A DNA stretch of 64,000 nt from Rhytidiadelphus loreus (Eukaryota; Streptophyta; Bryopsida; Hypnales; Hylocomiaceae). Made by a program: the position numbers and the translations under genes. Shown piece after piece: positions 10,566 through 23,100 of this stretch. Below the pieces are notes generated by a model. It saw nothing but the letters and a program-made list of their open reading frames with translations, made no database searches and was not told the origin of the DNA. The stretch is from NCBI GenBank assembly GCA_947034895.1, contig OX344762.1:38606760-38670759 (forward strand). The letters are read 5' to 3'. Position 1 is the stretch's first letter. Each line of letters starts with the position of its first letter.

Positions 10566-13500
10566 TCACCTTCGAATTTTCGGCCTCTTGTTCGGCATGC
10601 CGCGTTTCGAGTCCCGAGGATCCGGCATCCTGCTCTTGCCAGCGACCTTTTTCCGATTCCGATGCCGTTCGTCCTCGCTGTCCTCTTCCTCGCCGTTCAT
10701 CTTGTCCTCGCGCTTCGCCTTCTCTTCCAGTTGGTCCCAAGTCAGACCTTCCTCCTCCTCGCTGTCCTCCGCCTCCTCTTCCTGAAACAAACAAACGCCC
10801 ATTCATGCTTAGCACTTTCTGGGACCACCACCTCTTCCACACAACACAACTCACAACCCACAACCAAACCAACGTTCCCACAAAACATTCCACAAGCCGC
10901 CCCAATCATGCATGAGCTCGAGCGAACACAAACCTCGTCGTCATCGGACTCCACCACTGATTCGTCGTCGGAGTCATCGTCTTCCGACTCCGAAACCACT
11001 TCCACATCAGATGGTTCATAGCCCTCGTCGGATTCTTCCGACTTCTCCGAGTCTGAATCACTGGCCTCCATGTTCAAGAACTCCCACCCACCGTCCTCGA
11101 TGAACTTGTCCGGGTCCTGCGGGATTAACAACCACAAGTAAATAAAGCACACACGCCGCCAACGCGCACCACCAACAATTTTCATCACAAAAAAACAACT
11201 AAAAAGAGCTCGTGCCAACAACCGCAGCCACACCCCATCCCAAACTCCCACCTTCTCGCTCTCGATAAATTCAACACTACTCGAAAACATCACTACTCAA
11301 CAAGGACATTTCCAAAATAACATCATACGACCCAATACCAATCTGGTGCACAAGGACTACCAAAGACTCAAACCACACGCACAAGTCCAGAACACCAAAA
11401 CAAACGGGACCTCACCTCCAGAATGGTCTTCAAAATAGGCCGCCAGTTCAGATTCATCCGGCTCTCGTAGTACTTGATGTTCATCGAGTTCAGCCATTCC
11501 TTGATGCCGTCCAGAGAGGTAGAAGGGATGGCGTCGATACGCAAAACGTCGCGCTTGAAGTCCTTGAAAACGATCGCCATATCGAACGCCTTCTGACCCA
11601 AACCCACGCGCTCCAGGTTCACGATCTCGATGTCGTTCAGGCTCACCACCAGAAACGGCGTCTCGATCAGCTCCACAAGGCAGTTCACCGTCGGCACGAT
11701 GAACGCCGAAGACTTGTTCGGCACACCGTGGAAACCAAGCTCTCGGAAAGGAATGTCGAACTCCAGGTCCAGCTCACGCCACGGCGGCTGGTCCCACAGC
11801 TCGGCCATACGCTTCACGAACGCTTCGAACTCCTTGTTGATCTTGTTGCGACGGTCTCTCTCCTGCTGCTCTTCCTCGATCTCGTCCGGGTCCATCATCG
11901 AACGACGGTTGCCACCGAGCGTCTGAACCACCTCCATCACCTGTGCAAAACACCGACAACTCAAATATCAAGCTTCCATTCCAACACTCCGACACACAGC
12001 ACACCGAACCGGACCAAACCCAAAGTCCCCGACGATAAAACTACTCACGGAAACAAGGTACCACACCGGGAAAACAACTCCTGTCACATATACCCAAACT
12101 TAATGCACTCCGAACCAAGCATCACACACAGCGACCAAAAGCGTCACCACTAATGAACTCGAGACAGAAACCAATATAATACACATCAACTACGAACAGA
12201 ACTTGCAAACGCCGAACCAAACACACGCACGTACCTCCACATAAAATTGCACGTCCTTCGTTTTCTTCGTCCCCACCATGATGTAGTTATGCAAGTGGAA
12301 GTGCACCAGCGTGATCATCTCCTTCTCCGCGGGCTGGAAAAACGCATGCTTGATGTTGCGGTACATCACATCCACTTTCTCTTCCTGACGCATCGTCGAG
12401 TAACGGAGACCGTTCGTATGAGCCTCCAATGTACCGCTCATTTTCCTCCCACGACCCCCAAACGCCGGTCGGATCCAAAGATCGGACAACCTGACACACA
12501 CGACAGAAAGACCAATCAGATTCACTGGCACAAGCTACAATGGACACAAACCAAACGGACCCAACCGCACGACAGGGTATGCGCTCCCTCCACAATCCCT
12601 CCACAACGAACCATACACATCGGTCCAGTATCGCGCAAATCCCCCCCAAAACCAAACATGAACAAAGCATCCTACACCACCAATCATGTGCAACTTCGAA
12701 CTACCGTGAGACCCATTTCTCTCTCACTGCAAAACAATCACAACTCTGCAAAACAGTGATACACCTCTGCAAAAGGGACTCCGAAACGGACCCAAACATA
12801 AAGTCAACTAAAAAAAGATGACTTGGAAACCACTCCAGACTTGTCCGCCTCGAACCCACCTGCCCAAAACAGAATCACCATGTACACTCCACAAAACACA
12901 GAACACTTCCACCCACATCCCACGCCCGAAACGTACCTGATGGGTCGACCCTTCGCGGTCTGGAGACGCTCTTGGGTCACCAGAGTGGCACGCTCCGCGC
13001 GTTCCGACTCACGTTGAGCCACCTGACGACGAAGAGTCTTGATCAGCTGCACCACCTGGTAAGAATGACGGGTGTCGTTCGAACGAAAAGAAACCTCCTT
13101 CACGTAAATAGAAGCGGGAAACTTCTTCGTCGGGACGTCGTTCGGACCGAAACCCGCTCCAGGAACGTTGAAGATGATCCGGATGTACGAATGACCGCCA
13201 TCCTGTTGACTCGTCACGCTCTTCACGGTGGCGATGTGGAAGGGCACCAGCAAACCATAAATGGGCAGCAAAACGGCTTCGTTCTTCTGATCCACCTGCA
13301 GACACAAACAGGAGAGTCAGAAAACTCGTCCACGCTCACCATTTCTCATGAAACACCTCCAAACCTTAGCCGAGTCCTACCAAACATACCCTCAGAGACG
13401 ACCACACTACAGCCATCACTGTGCTACACAAGCTTAAAATGAGCCACAAACCCCAAAAAGAATAGGCACGGCGGTCTCCACTTACGTGAATCTTCAGCTC

Positions 13501-15675
13501 ACGAGCAGGGATATCGTCCACGTTTCGGTACGCGACGATGTCACCGGTGGACTTGTTCGGACCTTGACCCTCACCAGAACCCAAACCTCCAGACGCGAGC
13601 CTCCGGGCCGTCTCCTCGTTCTTCTGACGCGCTAACTCGGCCTGGTGCTGCCGTCGTTGCTGTGACACGAAAACACACGCCAGAACACAAACCGCGAGTC
13701 AAACATCACCACCACAAACACAAACGGAACAATGCACTGCGGAAATACAACCAACACACACACAAAAACAACGCTAAGGTCAAAAAACAACCGCAACCAT
13801 CACTCTCACAAGTCGACAACAGAAAAAGACGAAAAATAGCAACAACAAAACCACTCCAAGAACTGAGCCACCCAGGACATACAGCACACGTCACGAAATA
13901 CAAACCTCTTCTTTCGTCATCTCCTGATTGTCCGATCGAAGGGTCGCCATGCGCACGGCCGGCTCGCTCGAACCATTCGGCTCCGATTTCACCTTCGGCT
14001 TCGATTCCACCTTCACCTCCTCCTCCTCCTCGTCGTCCTTGAACGAGTAAGCGATGTCCGTGTAAGTCTTAGAACACTTCAGTGTAGGAACCTCGGGAGC
14101 GCCCTTCTCCAACACGATCGCAGTGTCCGCAAGCAACAGAGAAAAAGTCTTCGACTTCGGATGACGAGACTCAGTAGACAAGTTGTGGAAACCCAGAGAA
14201 ACGTTGAACACCATGCCCGCGCGGATCACGCGATCGTTCTTGCCGTTCAGAGTCAGACCCGACTCGCGAAACTCGATCCCGATGCCAGTACCCGCATTCT
14301 TCGTGAAGTAAGGCAGAAACTCAGACCCTCCCGACTCCACCACACCGTAAGCAGCCTTGTACGCAGCGGACATCGCATTCCCAGGTCGCAAAGCGCCGAT
14401 CGCAGCCTCGTGAGCTTTCAAAAGAACCTTGTACGCCTTCTCCTGAGTCTTGTCCGCGTCGATCATGATCGAACGCGCCACGTTCGAACAGTACGAACGG
14501 AAACGCGCGCCGATCGCGCAAAGAATCACACCCAAAGCGTCGTAATACAGAGGCTCCTCGTTGCTCACCGCGCTAGGCTTCAGGTCGAAGATACCGCCGC
14601 TCTGGAAAACAGGAGGGTAGCAGATGTCCACGTCCTCCGCCTTCAACTTCACATACTTGCTGGGGTTCGTGATCACGTTCTCCGTGTTCTCCATCAGCTC
14701 CGCGTGCGTCACCTTCTTCTCCTCGTCGATGATCACTTCCAGCTTCGGAACCACGAAAAGCTTAAGCACCGCAGCGCTCAATTGGGAGGCATTCTTGATG
14801 TTCGAAAGCTCCTCCTGACACACATACAACAAAATTCGACATGCACAAAGATCAGACAACAAAAGCACAAACGTGCCGATGCGACTCAAACCCAAACACC
14901 AGCGATTCACACACAATCCAACGACACTCAGATATGCAGACGGCGAGGCGCAGCTAGGAGGGGGGTGGCCAAGATTGCAGAGGGACACGGACATGGCACC
15001 AGCATTCTCTCAGTCTCCCACCAAAAACCCTCCAGCACACTCGAATCCTAAAAATCTCAAAATGGCGTCCCAGAAAAGACTTCAAAAACGTCCAGGCACG
15101 ACAATTACCTCGTCCTTCACGGCGAAAATCTCAGAAAAACCACCCGAAACGTCCACCGTGGCAGAACCCGAACCGTCCAAGCACTCCGCCCACTTCTCCA
15201 TCAGCGGACCCTCCGTCGCCTCGCGCGAAAGCACGCCGATCACAGGGCTCTTGCTCTTGCTCGAACCCTTCACGGACTCCAGGACCGCAGTCATCTGCGA
15301 GCTGCCGTCCTGCTTCCGCTCCTTCACGTGAATGTGAATGTCCACGCCCGTCAGCATCTTCGAAGACTTCTGCAAGTCCTCCAGGTGACCCGCCTTCTTG
15401 GAGCTGCACACGAAGTGCAGCGCGCCAGGCATGAACACCATCACCGTCTCCGGAAACTCGTACCCCAGCAGCCAGATGTGCAATGCGGTCGACTTCAGGT
15501 ACCGCAGATCCTCGGACGCGGGAGGCGTCACCACGGCGATGGCGTCCGCACCTCCCCACATCTCCTTCTTGTGCTCCTTCCACTTGTTGTTCAGCAGCTT
15601 CAGGCGCTTGCCGTACAACTCCAAGTTGATCTGCACCCCTCCCCCGCCCTTCCCGTCCCCGTTGCGCTCCGCCAT
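10566..15675 (-). CDS. SPT16: FACT complex subunit SPT16 (copy 1, complete)
   Basis: SPT16 is the large subunit of FACT, the nuclear histone chaperone that loosens and rebuilds nucleosomes during transcription and replication. Eight exons on the minus strand: 15675-15109, 14814-13906, 13659-13486, 13295-12937, 12490-12235, 11940-11416, 11116-10934 and 10781-10566. All junctions are GT..AG and phases close to give 1062 residues, close to plant SPT16 length. In order I see the N-terminal lobe (about 10-175), the inactive aminopeptidase-like domain (about 190-430), an acidic linker (DDEEEEEE, about 435), the dimerisation region (about 530-690), the Rtt106-like middle domain (about 760-925), and a long acidic tail (about 940-1015) ending in a basic stretch (KRPKIRR). 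The start ATG follows an in-frame region lacking another ATG. Exons are much more CpG- and GC-rich than the flanking DNA. A second copy lies inverted at the right end of the window. Confidence 0.96.
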
Positions 15676-15815
15676 GCTGCTCCCAAGCTTGGACGCCTCG
15701 AGACCCCCCAAACCCTAAAACGAGCCACGGCTTCAAATTCCCCACTCACACCAGCGGAAACAATTCCACAAGCAAGGCCCCAACTTCACTGCAACAGCAA
15801 CAGCAAATCCGATTC
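11701..15815. repeat. Left arm of the SPT16 inverted duplication
   Basis: Position p here pairs with 75701-p in the right arm (59886-64000). Every stretch I compared, exons and introns alike, is identical in reverse complement, so at least 4115 bp are shared. Identity stops abruptly at 15815/59886. The inner end toward 10.5 kb cannot be judged because the partner runs off the window. Confidence 0.9.
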
Positions 15816-16140
15816 GGCTTCCGCAGGGAATAGCGACCGTGCGAGTTTGCGACAAACACTCGAACCTCCGCGCAAGAACCGAGATTAAACCCTAACAACC
15901 GAAATGGGTCCTGAGTGCCTTGAGGTCTGTTACAAGAAATTGATGCCGAATCCACCAGCAACAGCAACCGAGTATTCAAAACCCCGTGCCCATGAATCAA
16001 AGTCACTCCTCTTCTCGAGAAAATGCTCACCACCTTGCCTTCCTCCACAAGACAGTGCACTTCCCTTTCTTCCGCTCTGCCCGCGTTTGTCAAATTCTTG
16101 CGCAACCAAATTGCGACGCCCCTGCGACGCAACCGGTTCT
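15676..16140 (-). promoter_or_regulatory. SPT16 copy 1 promoter and 5' UTR with telo-box motifs
   Basis: The region upstream of the SPT16 ATG contains two AAACCCTAA telo-box motifs (15710-15718 and 15887-15895), common near the start sites of plant genes for translation and cell growth. Beyond 15815 it is only similar, not identical, to the corresponding region of copy 2, with small insertions and substitutions. Confidence 0.5.
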
Positions 16141-16320
16141 TTAGTTGCGCTTCCCGAAACGCTCTTGTAAAGCTCTCGCCATGTAGCAATCCCTAATGAA
16201 TGGGTGCCTGGATACTTGGGAATACTACGATTCAAAGCCTGTGAGTTCCCACGCAAGTTCAGTTGTTTACCATCGCCAGAAAGCAGCTGCTTCTTTCGTA
16301 TTTCTGGCGCCATTTTTATT

Positions 16321-16690
16321 TTTTCTCAACTAGTTACAGGGTGACGTGTGGCACTATTTCTTGAAGAAATGAATGTGATTTAACTCTTAAGGTTCTAGGG
16401 CATACACGTTAGGCATTCTCGTTTCAATTTTGATGTGTTATTGTTTTTGAGTGCAGGAACATAGTGGCTCATTGATTTGGGTGTTTTTTGCAATTAATTG
16501 TACAAGACATTGTAACCCCACCAAATGAACACCTTCTAATAATTTATCAAACTTTTCGAAAATACACTTTGAGTTCAAGCTCGAGCTCAGTTAGAGAAGC
16601 CCTCTGCTCCGGTTTTTCTGAACTAGTAGAAGGGTGACATGTGGCACTTTTTCTTGAAGAATGAATGTGATTTAACCCTTGCGGTTCAAG
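16321..16690. repeat. Direct repeat of about 78 bp, two copies
   Basis: 16321-16399 and 16612-16690 share the series AACTAGT, GGGTGAC, TGTGGCACT, TTCTTGAAGAA, ATGAATGTGATTTAAC in the same order, about 85% alike. Both read in the same direction. Their origin is unknown; they could be terminal parts of a degraded element. Confidence 0.5.
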
Positions 16691-18361
16691 CTTATCACTC
16701 ACTGGGCAAAACTTCATTTCAGACATTCGGGTTGACAATGTAAGTTAAGGGTTAAAGGACGCAACCCATTACCAAGGGAGTCACCAAAATGCTTGAATTA
16801 TTGAATTATTGTCACAATCAAGTCATCCATAGGACATTTTTTGTCATTTCAAAGTTAATGAAAAGATGCGTTACAACCTTGTGCTTGCCCTTCGCATCAA
16901 AAATCCTAGCCGTCAATCTAGAAGGGGAAATTTTGAAGGAAAAAACATTGAAAATTCCTAACTATTGATTAAAAAAAATTTGGAAAACCTCCGCAATTTT
17001 GAACCTCTATTGTCGATCTAGAAGGGGGAAATTTTGAAACCCCCTCGCTTGCTACCAATCTTCAAAAACAAAAAACATTGATATGGATACTTATACTAAT
17101 ATGATCACCTAATATTGATATGGAATACTATATATGGAATATATGTAAATATTGTATATAAAAATTTATTACATTATAATGTATGGATATAGAATATTGA
17201 CGACATACAGATGTGTACTATGTCGATATTCCATATCAATTGCAATCAAAACAACTTCTCAAAAAAATATAAATAAGATAAACTAGCCTATGACAAACAA
17301 ACTATCCAATGTAGACATTTAGAAAATGACCCATTATAGTCTTACATCAAGCCATGACATACTTTTTGCAAAAAATGAGATTTGAGCTAATTAGGGCAAA
17401 TTAGTGGCCATAATCAATGTCTCTGGTGATAGTGAAGGAGTTATCAATGATTGTACTAGGAACTTCCACTTTTCTAGTGCAAATTCATCATAAGAAGTAC
17501 CTTTTTCATTCCTTCATGTTGTGGCCATGTTAGAAAATATTGAAACCATGTTAGGGAATATTGTAACCAAGGCTTTTTTTTGGCACTATAGTGCCAGTTT
17601 GCACTCAATGCAGCCACTTGGCAAAATGACCCTGTTAAAAAGCTGAGTGAAAAGACAGGTTGTTTACCACCGTGGCAGCTGAGGGGAACGGCCGGTGGCC
17701 ACTTCAGCGACGTCCAATCCATCACGATCGAGGGTTTCCTTCGCCAACATTCAGCCTCATTATCTCCACTCTCATCGTCCTTGTCACCACTCTTTGCTTT
17801 TGTGGAGCACCGCCTGCACTCTCCGCCCCACTCTCTTCGCCATAGTTTGTTGCCGTACGCACTTACTCCCACTCTCTGATTGCCATTGCTTCTTGCGGAT
17901 CTTGGAATTATTTTGCCAAGTCGTGGTTAGGGTTTTTGTCGGTTTTGCCAGTTGTTGCGATAGTCATCCTACTCTACTCATATAGGTGCAGGTCTACATC
18001 GCTGAATCCTCAAAAGAGTGCACTTCAATTCCCAATTTTTTTTTATCGTGGGCCATTAATTGTGGTTTAAGGTGGTTGTGGTTCTTTACAATGGCGGCAT
18101 CACATCTTCATGCAATGTTTTTGCATAGATGTAGGTTAAATTGAGTGGAAATTTGCATTGTTTTCATGAATATTCATTGTTTTGTTTTGTGTGTTCTTCG
18201 AGGTCCTCCACTATCCAAGGTTTCTATATTCCTCACTCCGTTGTGCTCATAGTGGAGCTATTGTTTGTGATGTTTGGTAGGACTTGGATGTCATAGAGTC
18301 TGGTCACGAAGATGCGGAGCATGATGTCGTTGCAAAAACAGTGCGTGTTGCATCCATTGCC
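16691..18361. other. Intergenic DNA leading into the hAT remnant
   Basis: 16.7-17.6 kb is AT-rich with short ATATGGAATA repeats near 17.1 kb. From about 17640 to 18000 the DNA is GC-richer and promoter-like. It could be the 5' region of the decayed transposase gene that follows. No conserved protein was recognised. Confidence 0.3.
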
Positions 18362-19750
18362 TAGTCCACACACAAGAAGGCTGAAAAGGCTGCAAAAGAG
18401 GCCATAGACTTAGCACGCAAGGAGATGAAGCGCAAGGGTAAAGCCATTGAGCAACGAAAGGCTGAGGCAAGAAAGAAGACGATGAGGTCGTATTTCGAGT
18501 CTACGCAAGGTGCGGGGGGTGGGCAACCTTTGTCACTTGTATTTGATGGAGCAATGCCGGACGTACCTGGTGCCAAGCCGATGTTTGAACAAGAGTACCC
18601 AAGTGACAAATACAAACAGCAGCTATGGGGCGACAAGAAGAGTACTTTTGTGGCTGCTGACACAACTTTGACGCCAGGTTCTTCCTCTAGTTCAGGAAAT
18701 ACAATCGTGCTTAGTACGAAGTCCCGTCTCATCATTATTTCGGAAGAATTGGATGATTTAGATAATGCAAATTTGCTTGAGATCCCTGGCAACTCCAAAG
18801 ACTCAGACTCTAATTCGGACTTTGAATCTCTACCACAGAAGAGAGGTGGCATGGCACGGAATAGACAATCTAGAGCTCAGAAATAATATGACCGTCATAG
18901 GAAGTTCCAAACTATGTGGGCCGCTAAGTTACCATGGGCAAAGGGGATTATAGCTAGTGATGGCATCTTGCACATGGTGAGATGCAAAGTCTGTACAACT
19001 TTTGAAAGAAAACCGTGCATCATGGCACCAAAGTCCGATACCCTATTCAAGCATGATGGAAAGTGTACTGCCAAAAAAGACATGCTGCAATTCAAGGTAA
19101 AAAAGGATGAACAGTATGTGGCCATAGACTACAAACATCGTAAGAATCTTTGATTGTATGCGACCAAGGCTCCTACAACTGTATTGGAGCAAATCAATTA
19201 CTGCACCACTCTAGAAGTTCGAAAGAAAAGAATTCAATTCGCCACTCTTTTCTAGCTCTTGTCTGATGGTCGTCCTATGCTTGAATTTGAATCACAAAGT
19301 GCTCTTTATAAATTTTTGAATGTGTCCAATCTTCCCTTTGCTCATTTGGTGCAATAGCTTTGACTGGATTATGGCCTTGTACAAGTATAAACAAGTCCTT
19401 GAAGAGACTCGGAGATTCACTACAAGAAAATGGTGAACAAAATGACTTCAATAAACGACTACAAAGAAGTCATTGTGATCACCTTGACTGTAAAACGACT
19501 TGAGGTCCCTACAGTCGTTGTGGTCAAGTTGTTTATGTAAACGACTACATTTGTATTATCACCATCCATTTCTACCTTGGATGTAGGAGTGGATGAAAAA
19601 GAAAGAGAAAAGGAGTAAAGAAAGAAGGAATAAAGAAAGAGGGAAGTTGACCGGACACAATGGAAGTAATTTTGCAGTCATTTTGTAGTCACTGTGTAGT
19701 GGCAATGGACCCCTTTTAAATCTAACATGGACATCCACATCAACAGTCAA

Positions 19751-19930
19751 TTTATTTTCTAAAATCTCTGAAATTTGAATATTATTTTCTGAAATCTAGG
19801 ATTATATTCTAAAATCTAGGAAATTTGAATATTATTTTCTGAAATCTAGGATTATATTCTAAAATCTAGAAAATTTGAATATTATTTTCTGAAATCTAAC
19901 AATTTTGTGAATATTATTTTATAAAATCTA
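19751..19930. repeat. 50-bp tandem repeat in the CACTA element
   Basis: The unit beginning AAATTTGAATATTATTTTCT recurs at 19771, 19821 and 19871 with spacing of exactly 50 bp, plus partial units at the edges. Confidence 0.8.
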
Positions 19931-19981
19931 AAAAAATTGAAGGTTATTTTTAAGATGCTGCGAAATGTGCAAAATGAGTAC

Positions 19982-20131
19982 ACCATATACAAATATATAA
20001 TACACAATATACCATATACACATATATAATACACAATATACCATATACAAATATATAATGCACAATATACCATACACCATATACAAATATATAATACACC
20101 ATACAAAAATATATAATATACAATACACTAT
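19982..20131. repeat. 29-bp AT-rich tandem repeat in the CACTA element
   Basis: Units of ACCATATACAAATATATAAT plus nine more bases follow each other at 19982, 20011 and 20040, then continue with length variation. Open frames on the minus strand rich in Tyr, Ile and Cys are a by-product. Confidence 0.8.
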
Positions 20132-23100
20132 ATTTTGCATATGTCAAATGGCTTCTTAAGCCACTTAGTGTGTGAATACAAAGAGCTCAAATGACAAGCC
20201 TTTTATACAAGTGGGTGGTAGGAGGCAAGACAAACGATATGGGATTTGTAAGATTCTAATGTAGTAGTAAAGTAGTGATACAAAAGTCATTATGTAGTCG
20301 CTTTAGAGGAAATTGTAGTCAAAATACAGTCGCACAGTTTACTCACTTTTGACTATGGCCACCACAATGGAATTGATTAAGTCCACATTGGAAGTTTAAC
20401 AATGTTGTGAACAAAAACTAATGGATGGAACATAGACATTGTAAAAGTTTTCAACCTAGTTCCATAAAAATTGAAATGAAAAATTGTTTTTCTATTTCTT
20501 GGAGGTGCTAAGTGTCATCTAAAATTTAGTTTTTGGCCTTTGCATTGTCAATCTAATTTAATTTTTTCAGTTTGTTTTAATAAGAAAAACATAAGTAAAT
20601 AGAGAGAAAAATCAAAAGAGAAATAAGTTGAATAATAAGTTGTGCATTATATATGCTTGCAAATGTCAAAATTAAGCAATTTTTACCAATAGGTTCAATA
20701 AATCCAAAAATAATAAAAATTCCAAGAAAAATTCATCAAGAATATACATCTTGATTTCATTACATGCAAGAATTTTTTTTTTTCATTTTATAGTTTTCTT
20801 AATTGATCAAAATGAACAAAATAGACAAACTTTGGAGGTTTTAAGCATAAATACCTAATTAGTATGTCCAAAAAATAAGATTCTTAACATAACTTGATAG
20901 GTGTATGTTTTTTAGGACCTCAAAATGTAAATTTTGAATCATATGAATTGTACGGAGGTAATGAAAAGACAATAATGCAAATGAACAAAAATCAATAGTG
21001 CCATATTAGTAGGAGTTTAAATGAACCTTGAAGTTTACCTTTACTAAAATAATAAAATATACCAACAAAGCAAAAAGGCCACCAAGAATGCACAATTTCA
21101 AAGAAAAGAACAAGAAAATTTTCTTTTTTTAAGGTTATTTTTTTTAAAAAGATAAACAAAGAGTAGAGAAATTAGAGAGATAAAAGATCTTCAAAGAAAT
21201 GAAGAAGACAAGAAAAAAGGAAAAAATAAATAAAATAAAATTACAAGAAGTAAAAATTGGAAAATAATTAAAAAAAACATAAAAAATAATTAAATATTGA
21301 AAAGAGAATAATTATTATTATTTTTTAAAGTAAGTTGAAGAAAATTACAATTCATGAAATAGATAAGAGAAGTAAAAAGAAGAAGAGGATGTAAAAGAAA
21401 AAAAGGGATAGGAAGAGAAAAAAGATTAAACAATTTTTTTAAAGGATACAACATCATCTCTAAGTTGCATTTATTAATAATCAAGGAAGCACATGACAAT
21501 ATCCTTTCAAATTGTGTTTTGTTGGAGTTTCTATTTCAAAAAGGTGTAGTGACAATTCACTCATTTTGTAGTCGCGCTATAGTGAAACCCTTTTTGGAAG
21601 GAAATTTGCCTTTTAGCCATGTCTTTTTTTCTACCCATTTTCTTTTTCTTTTTCCAACATGAAGTTGTAACTTCCTAGAATTGAGTTGTTGGGGTTCTTG
21701 GAGTCATTTTCTAGTCACATTGAAGTCACTTTCTAGTTGCATTGGAGTGACGAGCAGTCATATATTATGACTACATTGCAGTTCATACAAGTCAATGACG
21801 TTGTGAACGAAATACAGTGGATGAAACTTTCCCCTCGTGGACTTTTCGTCCTACAGTCGCACTCCTGACTGCAGAATGACTCCGCTACAATAATTCTCAC
21901 AGCGCTGGTGCAATCAAGGAGCCCGAGTCATTCTTAAGTCATTTTGGTCAAGCAGTCATTCTTTGCAGTCACATTTTTGCCCATTTTCTTGTAGTGATTG
22001 ATAGAGTCTACTCGTTATTTAGCGGTTACAATTGACGAAGTCATTGCTGTTGACAACAACTTTCTTTCTATCCATTGTTACGTTGTTCAGGATTGGATTA
22101 GGGTTCAGTTACTTGTGTCTTTGCGGAGGGTTGATTGTTCCCCTAATGCAGAGAACCTCACCGCACTCATCATGGCAGCAATAAGTATCGGTGGTGGATT
22201 AGATGTAGTGGGTGTAGCAAAAAAAATTCTCAGCTTTAGTGCCGACAGTGTGTCCACTTTGCAAGGAGCAAGATCTAGAGTCATCCAGCAGATAAAGGAA
22301 AAACATGCACCGTTTGTTAACGAGATCCATTGTGTGGCTCATCGTTGCAATCTGGCTTTTAAAGCTCTGTCCAGTCTCTCCATTTTCAGTGACATTGAGA
22401 AACTTTTGAGTGTCACTTATGCATACTTCACAAAGAGTCCCAAGTGGTACTCTGAGTTCAAACAATTTGCGGACTTGACTAACGCTAAAGGTCTAAAGAT
22501 GCTGAGAAATGTTTAGACTTGTTGGGTCTCCTTAATCAAGCCACTTTGGCGGTTGCTATTTGAGTACCAAATATTGTTGTACAAAATAACAATTGTGGAC
22601 TTATATGAGAATAAGAAGGCTGAGGTGAGTGTAAATAAGCAATTTTTTTTTTTTTTATTATCTTGAAGTTTGTTGTTTGTGTATGCTGTGTTTGTTCAAT
22701 TTCAATCATCTTTTGTTTTGATTAAAGTAGTCTAAGTTGAACGATGAATTTTTAAAATTTCTTTTTGCTTCACAAAGTTAACAATGTTCTTGAATTTGGA
22801 AAAACCACACTAACATTGTATTTGTGATATGCAGCCCTGCTTGGTCCTCTTACTTGATCCATTCACGATGCTAGGAATGTGTGCCCTGCTATCTTTACTG
22901 GAGGCAATTGATACGCTAGTTAACTATGCACAAAAGATGGACGTCTGTATTTGCGATTTTGTTGCTACAGTTAAAGTCTGCCAAGGAGACTTGTACCGCA
23001 TATATGAGGACAAAGCTACGTGTTACAGCTCCGATGAATTTTGGAGCTTCAATAACCTATTGGACTGCAACCACAAATAAATACACATCAAATGGATAAC

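Larger units (their letters stand above)
19418..21996. mobile_element. Non-autonomous CACTA (En/Spm) element inside the hAT gene
   Basis: The element is 2579 bp and starts CACTACAAGAAAATGG; the right end is its perfect 16-bp inverted copy. The 3-bp target duplication ATT is at 19415-19417 and 21997-21999. Subterminal regions are dense with short motifs such as ACGACTACA, GTCATTTTG and TAGTCAC in both orientations, typical of CACTA ends. No transposase reading frame is present; the interior is AT-rich with tandem repeats. Confidence 0.9.

Noticed and set aside
10207..11293. Plus- and minus-strand frames around the SPT16 3' end
   Set aside because: They read through SPT16 introns or antisense to the acidic-tail exons, and show no independent homology.
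14161..15051. 296-codon and other plus-strand frames across SPT16 (mirrored at 60650-61540)
   Set aside because: They cross introns and are antisense to well-supported SPT16 exons; high GC keeps antisense frames open.
15746..16313. Minus-strand frames of 127 and 147 codons upstream of SPT16 copy 1
   Set aside because: The matching region at copy 2 does not keep either frame, so this is better read as 5' UTR and promoter.
19882..20147. Tyr/Ile/Cys-rich minus-strand frames
   Set aside because: By-product of the 29-bp AT tandem repeat in the CACTA element.
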